Source: Anaerotruncus colihominis (GTDB lineage Bacteria; Bacillota; Clostridia; Oscillospirales; Ruminococcaceae). From it: DNA of 64,000 bases. This document shows positions 49,616-58,034 of the stretch, piece by piece; within the stretch, counting starts at the first letter, position 1; each line of letters opens with the position of its first letter. The position numbers and the translations under genes were made by a program. A model generated the notes under the pieces. It was given only the letters and a program-made list of their open reading frames with translations. It was not told the origin of the DNA and did not search any database. Location: contig CP102255.1 in assembly GCA_025146135.1 (NCBI GenBank), positions 2,170,001 to 2,234,000 of the forward strand, given 5' to 3'.

Positions 49616-51187
49616 TTACTGGAGGAGCTGGAGCACACTCTGCGGCTGCTGATTGGCCTGCGCGAGCATCGCCTGCGCGGACTGCGTCAGAACGTTCATT
49701 TTTGTGTACTCCATCATCATCTTGGCCATATCTGTGTCGCGGATACGGCTGTTGGCTGCCTGAATGTTTTCAGACGTGGTATCCAGGTTGTTGATCGTAT
49801 ATTCCAGGCGGTTCTGCGTGGCGCCGAGAACAGCGCGCTGCGCGGAAACCTTGTCGATGCCGGCGCGAATCGTATCGATCGCTGCGGCAGCGCCCTCGCG
49901 GCTGGAGATATCAAGCCCGGCAACGCCGATGCCCTTGGAACTCATATCATCAATCGAAACGGTGATCTGGTTGAAGCTGTCAGCCGTGTCGCCGATTTGG
50001 AGAACCAGTCCATTCCCGGCCTTACCGTTTTTAGCGTCGCTTTTCCATTCAAAGTTAGTACCATTCACCGTAGGCTTGTAGCCCGTCTCCTTCTCGATCA
50101 ATGCGGCCATCTTTTCCAAGTCGTCCTCTGCGATCGTACCGGCAGCTTGAACCACAACAGTCACATTGGGGTCAGCGGCAGCCGCCTTATCAGCACTGCT
50201 GGCAAACATAAACTTCTTGCCATTGACTGTAAAGACTTGATCACTGACCGGAGCCCCTGACTGGAATGCATCCGTACCTTTAGTTACAGTAGTAGCAGTG
50301 GCTTTCTCAGCACCCGCAGCAGCTGGCGCTTCAATCAGAGATATGCTCGGAGCACTTTCACCCTTCACTTTATGGGTCAAAGTAATATCACCAGCATTTT
50401 CGGCAGCTGTGAAAGACTTCTTAAGATCTGCATGTTTGTTGATGGCGGCAGCCAAAGCCTTTGCTTGTTCCGTATCACTGGCCTGATTTGTAGTACCAAG
50501 CGCACTAACAGACTCACCATTGTATGTAAGAGACTTTCCATCTGCACTGACCTCAAGTGTGATATCAATCACCTTGGCGGTACCATCCTCTGATACAGTC
50601 AAGCTGTATGTAAGGCTGTCTCCAGCCTTCAAGTTGTTCTGGGCTGTAAAAGCGGCCTTACCAATCACAGTGTTACCGGCATTCGCAGCAGTTTCAGTCA
50701 AGTTGCCCAAGCCGTCCCCATTGATCGCAGGAACACCAGCCGCGCCAGACGTGCCGCCGCCAAGCGAGCCGTCGAGCAGGTTGATGCTGTTGAAGTTTGT
50801 CGCCTTGGAAATACGGTCGATTTCCGTCTGAAGCTCCTTGATTTCATCCTGAAGGGACTGCCTGTTCTGATCCGAGTTGATGCCGTTGGCCGCACGGGTC
50901 GCCAGCTCGGTCATACGGTTGAGCATGTTGTGGACCTCAGTCAGAGCGCCTTCAGCCGTCTGCACGACTGAAACGCCGTCCTGAGCATTGAGAGAAGCCG
51001 TATCAAGGCCCTTGATCTGCGCTTTCATCTTTTCAGAGATCGCCAGACCGGACGCATCGTCGCCGGCACGGTTGATGCGGTAACCGGAGGACAGCTTTTC
51101 CAGCGCCTTGCCGACCGACGAGTTGTTCATGCCCAACTGACGCTGCGCATTGACTGCCATGATGTTGCTTCTGACTACCATTCCCAT
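49616..51187 (-). CDS. fliC: Flagellin
   Basis: Filament subunit of 523 residues. N-terminal D0/D1 (VRSNIMAVNAQRQLGM, LSSGYRINRAGDDASGLAIS) and C-terminal D1/D0 (RAVLGATQNRLEYTINNLD, NSRIRDTDMAKMMMEYTK, ending QPQSVLQLLQ) are classical. Residues about 155-425 form an exposed D2/D3 region rich in Ala, Thr and Lys. It is the only flagellin gene in the window. GGAGG lies 7 bases before ATG and overlaps a CsrA site. A sigma-28 site lies about 80-105 bases upstream. Confidence 0.97.
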   Translation of the reverse strand: MGMVVRSNIMAVNAQRQLGMNNSSVGKALEKLSSGYRINRAGDDASGLAISEKMKAQIKGLDTASLNAQDGVSVVQTAEGALTEVHNMLNRMTELATRAANGINSDQNRQSLQDEIKELQTEIDRISKATNFNSINLLDGSLGGGTSGAAGVPAINGDGLGNLTETAANAGNTVIGKAAFTAQNNLKAGDSLTYSLTVSEDGTAKVIDITLEVSADGKSLTYNGESVSALGTTNQASDTEQAKALAAAINKHADLKKSFTAAENAGDITLTHKVKGESAPSISLIEAPAAAGAEKATATTVTKGTDAFQSGAPVSDQVFTVNGKKFMFASSADKAAAADPNVTVVVQAAGTIAEDDLEKMAALIEKETGYKPTVNGTNFEWKSDAKNGKAGNGLVLQIGDTADSFNQITVSIDDMSSKGIGVAGLDISSREGAAAAIDTIRAGIDKVSAQRAVLGATQNRLEYTINNLDTTSENIQAANSRIRDTDMAKMMMEYTKMNVLTQSAQAMLAQANQQPQSVLQLLQ

Positions 51188-51193
51188 AGTTAT

Positions 51194-51203
51194 ACCTCCA
51201 TGT
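51194..51203 (-). promoter_or_regulatory. CsrA site over the fliC ribosome binding site
   Basis: Minus strand ACATGGAGGT fits the CsrA consensus ACANGGANGU at all defined positions, and its GGAGG is the fliC ribosome site. CsrA bound here would block translation, as known for Bacillus hag. Confidence 0.7.
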
Positions 51204-51219
51204 AATTGGGTGTGCTTCC

Positions 51220-51231
51220 CACATCCATGTG
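51220..51231 (-). promoter_or_regulatory. Upstream CsrA site in the fliC leader
   Basis: Minus strand CACATGGATGTG: an exact ACANGGANGU match with GGA in the loop of a small CACA/TGTG hairpin, the favoured CsrA presentation. It lies 18 bases from the site at the ribosome binding site, close enough for one CsrA dimer to bridge both. Confidence 0.7.
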
Positions 51232-51268
51232 AAAAGCGTTCGTATAAATTGTTCCTTCTACATCCCCG

Positions 51269-51295
51269 CGCGCGGCCGTCACGCAGAAACGTTTA
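51269..51295 (-). promoter_or_regulatory. Candidate sigma-28 promoter of fliC
   Basis: Minus strand TAAACGTT, 11 bases, GCCGCGCG; equally TAAA-N15-GCCG. The -35 is good, while only the first half of the -10 fits GCCGATAA. Spacing is right and no better promoter is seen upstream of fliC. Confidence 0.5.
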
Positions 51296-51444
51296 AAGGC
51301 TGTCTGTGAAGCGGCCGGCCGGCCATCTTGGCCCCGCCGTTTACCCTTCAATCTTTATATTCGTTGTCTTTTCCAAAAACTAAAGCGTATTGGCAAGAAT
51401 TTTTTCCATTCCGCCGCCTGCATCGATCCCACAACGCAAAAAAT

Positions 51445-51472
51445 AGGAGACGCCGCAGCTGCGGCGTCTCCT
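51445..51472 (-). terminator. Intrinsic terminator after the second chemoreceptor gene
   Basis: A 28-base perfect palindrome centred on GCAGCTGC is followed on the minus strand by TATTTTTTGCG. It stands 39 bases beyond the receptor stop. The remaining 150 bases up to the fliC promoter contain no gene; a GCGGCCGGCCGGCC run at 51311-51324 is the only other notable pattern. Confidence 0.88.
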
Positions 51473-51510
51473 GTAAGCGTATCTTACAAAGCGATTTCTA
51501 AAAATTACAA

Positions 51511-53271
51511 TCAATATTTATTGTCGCCAAAGAAATCGTTCGCTCCGGCTTCATCCGGAATATGGGAATAGCTGAGCTGCGGCGTGCCGGTGGAAGGAAT
51601 GCCTTTGATCTGGAACTGCGCAACCAGGCTCTTAAGCATTTGGGCCTGGCTGGACAGCTCCTCGCTGGCAGCGGCGCTCTCCTCCGCCGTGGCGGAATTC
51701 GTCTGCACGACCGCAGAAATCTGATCGATCCCCTGTGTGACCTGCTGGACCGCGTTCGACTGGTCGTTGGTCGCGTCGCTAATCTTCTGCACAGCAACCA
51801 CGATCTTGCTCGCGCTGTCAACCACCTCAAGCAAAGACTGCTGTGTACTGTCAACAAGCTGCGAGCCTTCCTCAACTGCGCTGAGCGAGCCGCTGATCAG
51901 AGTGGTGGTGTTCTTGGCTGCCTCGGCACTCTTTGCCGCCAGGTTGCGCACCTCATCCGCAACGACAGCGAAGCCCTTCCCGGCAGCACCGGCGCGAGCC
52001 GCTTCAACAGCCGCGTTGAGCGCAAGGATGTTTGTCTGGAACGCGATATCCTCAATGGTCTTGATGATCTTGCTGATCTGCGCGGAGCTGTCGTTGATCT
52101 TGCTCATCGCCGCAACCATCTGTGTCATCTTTTCATTGCAGATGTTGACATTGGCGCCTGTGGAAGTAACCATCTCATCGACATCATGCGCATTGTCCGC
52201 TGTCTGCATAACCTGATGCGAGATCTCGTTGATCGTCGCAGCCAGCTCCTCAACAGCGCTTGCCTGCTCCGTAGCGCCCTGCGACAACGCCTGCGCACTG
52301 CTGGAAACCTGCTCAGAGCCGCTGGAAACCTGCTCGGAGGAACGGTTGATCTGGCCAAGCGTATCGTTAAGAGAATCGAGAATCTGGTTGACAGAGGTGC
52401 GGATCGACGCCCAATCGCCGAGGTATTCCATATCGGCGGAAACTGTCAGGTCGCCCTGCGCCATCTTCAAAAGCAGGCTGGTTACATCGTCGATATACTC
52501 GGAAAGCGTCTTGGAAACAAAGCGCATGCTGTCCGCAACCTCGCCAAGCTCATCCTTGGATTGATACGTAACCGAGGACTTCATGGCTCCCTTTGTCCAA
52601 TCTTCCGCAGCCGACTTAATTTCTGCCAGCGGGCGGGTTATATCTTTCGCTAGTTTGATATTGATGAGCACCGTCATAATCAAACTCACCACTGCCATTC
52701 CAAGCAAGATGGCAATGCAGATGACACGGACGGTCATGCCGCTTGTATAGTATTCCCCTGCATTCTCTTCCGCATAGCTGATAATGCTGTTCAGCGATGC
52801 GTTCAGGTTATTGCATGCGGCCGTATATTCGCCGGTCAGGAGAGCCAGCGCATTTTTATCATCCTGTGCCCTGACATACTGGATCGTCTTTTCGCGCGGC
52901 GCTTTTGTCGCCTCCAGAGCCGACTTGAAATTGGAAAGCAACTGCGGGTCGCCATCATATTGCGCTTCAAGCTCCTTGGCGTAAGCAGCCATCTGCGTCG
53001 AATTCGACTCGACACCTGCAAGAAGCGACTGGATCTGCGCGTTGTCCGTCACCACATAGGCGTTCCAGATATCGCGCTGGATGGATGTGGTGAGGTTACT
53101 GATCTGCAGGGACTCGCGCACAATCGGATATGCATGATTGTAGAAAGATTCCAAACCGTTTGCCACACTGAACAGGCCGATTGTTCCCGCGATAACGGCA
53201 ACGATATACAATACGATAACGATACCGAAGGAAAGCGTAATCTTCTTACTAACTTTTAGATTCCTAAACAA
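51511..53271 (-). CDS. Methyl-accepting chemotaxis protein (four-helix-bundle sensor)
   Basis: Membrane chemoreceptor of about 586 residues. Transmembrane helix 1 (about 10-32) and helix 2 (about 180-205) flank a helical 4HB-type periplasmic sensor; then HAMP, a long coiled coil and the tip [20 protein letters not shown] followed by [18 protein letters not shown] at 53271 is chosen because AGGAGG lies nine bases upstream; the longer frame includes the ribosome site. Unlike the receptor at 2867-4914, this one is intact. It has its own sigma-28-like promoter and a terminator. Ligand unknown. Confidence 0.93.
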   Translation of the reverse strand: MFRNLKVSKKITLSFGIVIVLYIVAVIAGTIGLFSVANGLESFYNHAYPIVRESLQISNLTTSIQRDIWNAYVVTDNAQIQSLLAGVESNSTQMAAYAKELEAQYDGDPQLLSNFKSALEATKAPREKTIQYVRAQDDKNALALLTGEYTAACNNLNASLNSIISYAEENAGEYYTSGMTVRVICIAILLGMAVVSLIMTVLINIKLAKDITRPLAEIKSAAEDWTKGAMKSSVTYQSKDELGEVADSMRFVSKTLSEYIDDVTSLLLKMAQGDLTVSADMEYLGDWASIRTSVNQILDSLNDTLGQINRSSEQVSSGSEQVSSSAQALSQGATEQASAVEELAATINEISHQVMQTADNAHDVDEMVTSTGANVNICNEKMTQMVAAMSKINDSSAQISKIIKTIEDIAFQTNILALNAAVEAARAGAAGKGFAVVADEVRNLAAKSAEAAKNTTTLISGSLSAVEEGSQLVDSTQQSLLEVVDSASKIVVAVQKISDATNDQSNAVQQVTQGIDQISAVVQTNSATAEESAAASEELSSQAQMLKSLVAQFQIKGIPSTGTPQLSYSHIPDEAGANDFFGDNKY

Positions 53272-53333
53272 ATATTTTCTCCTCCTCAAGATACGCTGAT
53301 TTAAAACCTAATTTGCGATACTTCAATTTATTA

Positions 53334-53360
53334 TATTCGACATGTTTTTAGAAAACCAAA
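53334..53360 (-). promoter_or_regulatory. Candidate sigma-28 promoter of the second chemoreceptor gene
   Basis: Minus strand TTTGGTTT, 11 bases, GTCGAATA; the -10 resembles that of cheA (GCCGAATA). A TATAAT overlaps just downstream, so sigma-A use is also possible. About 65 bases before the TTG start. Confidence 0.5.
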
Positions 53361-53463
53361 GCAAATCCAACATTTTTTTGTTCGGTAAAATGAACCAGAC
53401 CGCCCCATTCCGGCAGGCACAATTTTTGCAGCTCTGTCCGCTGCATCGCACCGCAGCAGATGC

Positions 53464-54747
53464 TTACCGCGCGGATACCGGCTCCGCCTCGGCCTGTGCG
53501 TCGCCGTCCATATTCTGAGAAAGCAGGCTGTTCCAGATGGAATTAACATATTCAACACATTCAAAATAGATGCGTGTAATGATGTCCATCGGGATCTGAA
53601 GCAGCTTCGCATGCCAGGTCATTTCATTCCAATCGGCCTTCTCATAACAAAGCACAAGCTGATACAGCGCGCCGCAGCGGCCTTCCTTTTTAAGCAGAGC
53701 CGTTTTGACATAGTCCGAAATCGGCAGTTCGTCGAGCGCCATCTCCAACGGAACCTCCATCAACTGGTCAAGCGTGGAGAACATGCCCATCATGTATGCT
53801 TCCGACGGCGAAATGGGAAAATCGCTGATATTCTTTGACAGTTCCATGCAGAAATTGGCGCGCAGGAACGATTGTTTAATCAGCTCGTCGGAGGTGCCGC
53901 CGTTGTCGCGTTTAAAGCTCAACAGGTAAATCCACTGTTTGAGCTGTCCAAGACCGAGCACAACAAGCGCCTGCTGTACGGATTTCGCTTGGTTGCGCAG
54001 TGCGAAATAGGCGGAATTGACCAGCTTCATCAGCGAAAAGGCCAGCGTGACATCGCGCGAAATGATACGGGCGATCTCATCGATGTCCGGCTCGTCCTTT
54101 GTCACAGCGATCATAAGCTGGAAGAAGTTGCTCTGCATATGATCGACGCGGTGCACCTTCGACTGCTTCTGCTCCGCGACATAGGTGCCCTGAAGCATCT
54201 CACAGCCAAGCTCTTTTGTCAATGCAAGCGCCTCGGGTGTGTTAACCTTAAAGGCGATCACTTTCTTCTGGAAGCTGTGCGCGATATTGACGATATTGAC
54301 CAGGCTGGAATTGGTTGGATGCATCTCGTCAATTTCGCCGAAATTGACCTTGATATAGTCGAGCGCGTCCATGATTCCAAAGTAGCGCGGCGAAAACTCA
54401 AACCCGGCGCTCGCAATGCTGTAGCCCTGCTTGCGATAACGGTAAATCATCTTTTGCGCGACAGGATGCACAATGGAATTATCCTCGATTTGAATAACGA
54501 GGCGCTCGGGGGAGAACATGCGCGGAATATTTTTCATAAGCAGATTAGGCGTAAATGTCAGAAACGCTGTTTTTCCCCCAAGGAACTTTTCATTACTGAG
54601 TTCTGTCAGAAACTCCTCAATCGCGTTTGCAACCCGGGAATCACGCTGGTTATATAGCGCCGTTTCATCCTCCTTATATAAGATCTCGTAAGCGGTCACT
54701 TTCCCGCTGCTGTCGAGAATCGGCTGCCGGACAATATAGGTTTCCAT
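53464..54747 (-). CDS. EAL/HDOD-domain signalling protein
   Basis: 427-residue protein of the YuxH type: an N-terminal EAL-like domain and a C-terminal HDOD domain. The EAL signature is degenerate (AYEILYKED in place of EALLR) and other metal-binding acids of active phosphodiesterases are not evident, so c-di-GMP hydrolysis is unlikely. HDOD covers about residues 205-400 (RDVTLAFSLMKLVNSAYFALR, ALVVLGLGQLKQWIYLL). Such proteins often affect motility. It is the last gene after the FtsA-like gene, with a 72-base gap and AGGAG before ATG. Confidence 0.85.
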   Translation of the reverse strand: METYIVRQPILDSSGKVTAYEILYKEDETALYNQRDSRVANAIEEFLTELSNEKFLGGKTAFLTFTPNLLMKNIPRMFSPERLVIQIEDNSIVHPVAQKMIYRYRKQGYSIASAGFEFSPRYFGIMDALDYIKVNFGEIDEMHPTNSSLVNIVNIAHSFQKKVIAFKVNTPEALALTKELGCEMLQGTYVAEQKQSKVHRVDHMQSNFFQLMIAVTKDEPDIDEIARIISRDVTLAFSLMKLVNSAYFALRNQAKSVQQALVVLGLGQLKQWIYLLSFKRDNGGTSDELIKQSFLRANFCMELSKNISDFPISPSEAYMMGMFSTLDQLMEVPLEMALDELPISDYVKTALLKKEGRCGALYQLVLCYEKADWNEMTWHAKLLQIPMDIITRIYFECVEYVNSIWNSLLSQNMDGDAQAEAEPVSAR

Positions 54748-54819
54748 ACATTTCAGCTCCTCACTCTATCTTCTTTAAGCGTAAGCGGCTTACGGCCGCC
54801 TTTGGAAACAAAGCAGGCT

Positions 54820-57048
54820 TTACCCCCAATAGACTTCAATCCGATCGCCGTCATGAATCGGCTCAATATATGAGGCCGCGCGGTCATTGCGCCGGATGAC
54901 CGGCTCTCCCTGCGGATGATCCGGGTCAATCGCAACATAGTTGAGCACATCAAAAAACAGGTTTGGCGTGCCGTCCGGCTTCGCCGGCAAAAGCACCGGC
55001 GAACCGTTGAGAATGATCTGCACCGCACCGTGCCGCTGCGGTACGGCAGGCTCCGGCGGCTGCGGTTTTTCCTCCGCGCGCGAAACCACATGCAGCACGG
55101 GCTTCACCGGCTGATTCGGTACAGCCGCGCGCGGCGTCTCACACGTTTCGGACGCCTGCGCCGGCGCGGACAACGGCGGCGCAGAGGGCTGGAACGGCTG
55201 CTGCATAGGCGCAGGTTCGTACGCGGCGGATGCAGCCGGCTGCACAACCATGGAATTTGGGGAAACCGGCGGCGGCTCGGCGGCGCCGGCCCCTGCGACC
55301 GTGCTCACACGGTCGCCCTCTTTTAAGATGTAATCGGCCGTGCGCCGTGCGCCGTTTACAACAGTCGCCTCAAGCGACCCATCCGTCTGCACGAGCAGGT
55401 CGCCAAGGGTGATGATTCGCAAAACATGCACTTTATCCGCTTCATGGATCTCATCCTCCGCCTCAGCCGGCGTGCCATTGATGGTCACATATACGCCCGC
55501 ACGGACCGTTTCGCCGTTATATTCGATTTCAAGCGGGGCAAAATCCTTCACAGCGCCGCGCGCCAAGGGCCTCGCGTCCGCACCGTTGACCGCCGGTGTG
55601 AACCGGACTGAATCGCCGGCTTCAAGCGGCGTTGTAATATTCGCCGCGCGGCCGTTGACTTCGAATTCGGCGAGCGTCGGCACGCCGCCGCGCGCCACCT
55701 TCTTCTCACCGTCGAGCGCATAGGTCACGCTGCGGCCGGAGCGCCCCATGATCTGGCCGTACTGATAACCGGCGCGCAGCAGTGCCTCCAGCAAGGTCAT
55801 CGCGCCCATGCGCATCATACGCACACGCTGGCCGTTGATCACAACCGACAAATTTTCCTGGTCCTGCGCGGACATCGCCGAAATAGCGATGCCAATCGGC
55901 GTCGCGTATTCCGCGCTGATGTACTGCGGCTCCGTTTCCACCATCCGCTTCATATAATTGTTACCGCCGATGGCTACCTTTTTTTCATCGATTGAAAGAT
56001 TCTGTGCCACCAGCCGGCACAGCTCGGGCGTACGGCTGCCGCCTCCCACCATAAAGACCGCCATCGGCGGCGCGCCGTTGATTTCAAGAATCTGCTGCGC
56101 AATCGTCTGCGCAAGCTCCTCCACAGCGGGCAAAATCCGCTGGCGCAGTTCCTCCGATGGGATACTGTATTCAAAGCCGAGAATATCGCAGTAGGCAATC
56201 AGCTCCTTGCCCTCGCTGAGCATGAATTTCATCTTTTCAGCCATCTGGAAATCGACCAGAAATTCCCGCATCACACGCTCTGTAATCTCATCGCCGGCCA
56301 TCGTCGCCATCGTATAAGCGCAGACGCTCCCATTATTGGTAATCGCGATATCCGACGTGCCCGCGCCGACATCCACCAGCGCGATATTGAGCAGGCGCAG
56401 CTCCTGTGGAATCACCGCGCTGATCGCGGCAATCGGCTCAAGCGTGATGCTCATGATCGTCAGCTCTGTCTGCTGCATGGCCCCATAGAGGCTTTCAACC
56501 ACCTCGCTCGGCAGAAACGTAGCAATCAGCTCAACCGCCGCCTGCCGGCCGCGATGATTGACGAGCGTTGAAAAGGCATAACCGTCAAGCGTGTATTGAA
56601 TCACGGAATGGCCGACACAGTAGTATGTCACCCCACCGTCGCCGCCAAGCTCCTCAAGCAGCGCCTGATACGCCTGCTGAATCGCCTTTGACTCCAGCTT
56701 AAACAGCTCCTCCTGGCCGACAGGCTTCTTTTCGTCAAGCTCCAGCGCGCAGGCGACGCGCTTTGTTTTCAGCACACGGCCCGCCGCCGCCACATAGACC
56801 TCGCTGAGCGTAAAGCCGAGCCGCTGTTCAAGCCGCTGCTTGACCAAACGCGCCACACGGGCAGTCTGCTCAATATCCTCGATCTGTCCGTCGACAACGG
56901 CGCGCTCGGCGTGCTCCTGCGTTTCAACGCCGAGAACGCGAAGCATCCCGTTTTCAATTTCGCCGACCACGCCGGTCACGCTGCGCGTGCCGATATCCAG
57001 CGCGAAAATAACCCTTTCTTCCCTGCCCCTGTCCTCTGCGTCCGTCAC
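54820..57048 (-). CDS. FtsA/PilM-like actin-fold protein with C-terminal extension
   Basis: 742 residues. The first 400 have an FtsA-like actin fold: FALDIGTRSVTGVVGEI (phosphate 1), NIALVDVGAGTSDIAI (phosphate 2) and VFMVGGGSRTPEL (adenosine loop). The C-terminal part is unlike FtsA: two or three beta-grasp-like units with MTLLEALLRAGYQYG and ITLGDLLVQTDGSLE, a Pro/Ala/Gln-rich linker (about 570-650), and a final ubiquitin/ThiS-like domain ending DGDRIEVYWG. No amphipathic membrane helix at the end. GTG start overlaps the stop of the PilZ-like gene. It is probably not the division FtsA; a role in assembling a membrane-linked machine such as the flagellum is inference. Confidence 0.75.
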   Translation of the reverse strand: MTDAEDRGREERVIFALDIGTRSVTGVVGEIENGMLRVLGVETQEHAERAVVDGQIEDIEQTARVARLVKQRLEQRLGFTLSEVYVAAAGRVLKTKRVACALELDEKKPVGQEELFKLESKAIQQAYQALLEELGGDGGVTYYCVGHSVIQYTLDGYAFSTLVNHRGRQAAVELIATFLPSEVVESLYGAMQQTELTIMSITLEPIAAISAVIPQELRLLNIALVDVGAGTSDIAITNNGSVCAYTMATMAGDEITERVMREFLVDFQMAEKMKFMLSEGKELIAYCDILGFEYSIPSEELRQRILPAVEELAQTIAQQILEINGAPPMAVFMVGGGSRTPELCRLVAQNLSIDEKKVAIGGNNYMKRMVETEPQYISAEYATPIGIAISAMSAQDQENLSVVINGQRVRMMRMGAMTLLEALLRAGYQYGQIMGRSGRSVTYALDGEKKVARGGVPTLAEFEVNGRAANITTPLEAGDSVRFTPAVNGADARPLARGAVKDFAPLEIEYNGETVRAGVYVTINGTPAEAEDEIHEADKVHVLRIITLGDLLVQTDGSLEATVVNGARRTADYILKEGDRVSTVAGAGAAEPPPVSPNSMVVQPAASAAYEPAPMQQPFQPSAPPLSAPAQASETCETPRAAVPNQPVKPVLHVVSRAEEKPQPPEPAVPQRHGAVQIILNGSPVLLPAKPDGTPNLFFDVLNYVAIDPDHPQGEPVIRRNDRAASYIEPIHDGDRIEVYWG

Positions 57049-57674
57049 TTCTCCATCGTCCCCCGTTTTCTGCGGATTTCATCCCCCTGTTTTGCGAACA
57101 GAAAGCCGCACAGCTTCTGTTCCTCCCACTCGGCCAGCGGATCAAAATCAGCGACATAGGCCATGCTGTTGATCATACGCTGCCCACGTGAAACCGTCGC
57201 ATAAAGATGCTCCACCTCTATACTGAAAAAGGATGGATCCACCTCGATGCGCTGCTCGGCCACCAATGTCTGCGCGCATTCGAACAGCATGCTGTTCAGG
57301 CTGATGCTCTTGATTCGAATTGGGATCGGCCCGTAGAGCTGATCGTCGTAAATTTCATAAATGCGCGCCGGCAGATCCACGCCGACACGAAAAAAACGCT
57401 GTCTCTCATATTCAACAAGGCTGACGACTTCGCGCAGAATCAGCCGTTTCGGTTCCCAGTCGTCAATACGCCCGATCAGCACCTCAAAACCGCCTGTCTC
57501 GTCATAAATCAGAATCTTCGCATGCTGTCCGCACGCGACCTCAGGCAGCTGCTCCTTGACGCCGGCCACCTCCATCCTGTCGCCGGCCACCCGGTCTATT
57601 TTCCCAAACAATATGGGGGCATTGTTCATCTTCTTCAATTCGCAGGCACGGCCTGCAAACAGCTCCAAATTCAT
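57045..57674 (-). CDS. PilZ-domain-like flagellar protein
   Basis: 209 residues with a YcgR-like layout: a beta-rich N-terminal domain (about 1-95) and a C-terminal PilZ-like domain beginning ERQRFFRVGVDLPARI. The PilZ motifs are partly lost: RxxxR is altered by Gln, and (D/N)xSxxG reads SISLNS. So c-di-GMP binding is uncertain. GGAGG precedes ATG. The gene is between fhlB and the FtsA-like gene and coupled to the latter. Confidence 0.7.
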   Translation of the reverse strand: MNLELFAGRACELKKMNNAPILFGKIDRVAGDRMEVAGVKEQLPEVACGQHAKILIYDETGGFEVLIGRIDDWEPKRLILREVVSLVEYERQRFFRVGVDLPARIYEIYDDQLYGPIPIRIKSISLNSMLFECAQTLVAEQRIEVDPSFFSIEVEHLYATVSRGQRMINSMAYVADFDPLAEWEEQKLCGFLFAKQGDEIRRKRGTMEK

Positions 57675-57695
57675 CCTGTCCGCTTCCTCCCGGTT

Positions 57696-58034
57696 TTATT
57701 GCGCCGATTGGCCGGAACCGCCGGCAGGCAGTCCCATGGCCGCGCGTCCGGCCGCCGAAATGCCATCCCGGATCTCCTTGGAGGTCTGGAGCAGCTGGCA
57801 GTAGATTGCCGCGACAACCTGATAAAGCTCGGGGGGAATGTTGCTGCCAACCTCGAGCATACACATCAGCGATACGGCGCTGTCGTCGCGGAAAACGGGG
57901 ATCCCCTGCTTTTCCGCCACGTCAATAATGCGCTGCGCCAATTCGCCATAGCCCGAGGCGATTACAATTGGAGCGACATCCTCCTCGGCGTTGTATTTCA
58001 GCGCAACGGCCTTGTTCTTTTTAGATCTGGACAT
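57696..58034 (-). CDS. FhlB: stand-alone FlhB C-terminal-domain homologue
   Basis: 112-residue protein equal to the cytoplasmic part of FlhB without membrane helices, like YlqH of Bacillus. KAVALKYNAEEDVAPIVIASG, AQRIIDVAEKQGIPVFRD and ELYQVVAAIYCQLLQ match FlhB_C. The NPTH cleavage loop is absent. It overlaps the upstream FliK-like gene by 14 bases; the same order occurs in Bacillus ylqG-ylqH. Likely interacts with export substrates or the gate. Confidence 0.85.
   Translation of the reverse strand: MSRSKKNKAVALKYNAEEDVAPIVIASGYGELAQRIIDVAEKQGIPVFRDDSAVSLMCMLEVGSNIPPELYQVVAAIYCQLLQTSKEIRDGISAAGRAAMGLPAGGSGQSAQ

Noticed and set aside
54769..54796. Short CGTAAG/CTTACG stem before the EAL/HDOD gene as terminator
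   Set aside because: Six pairs with no T-run; too weak to call.
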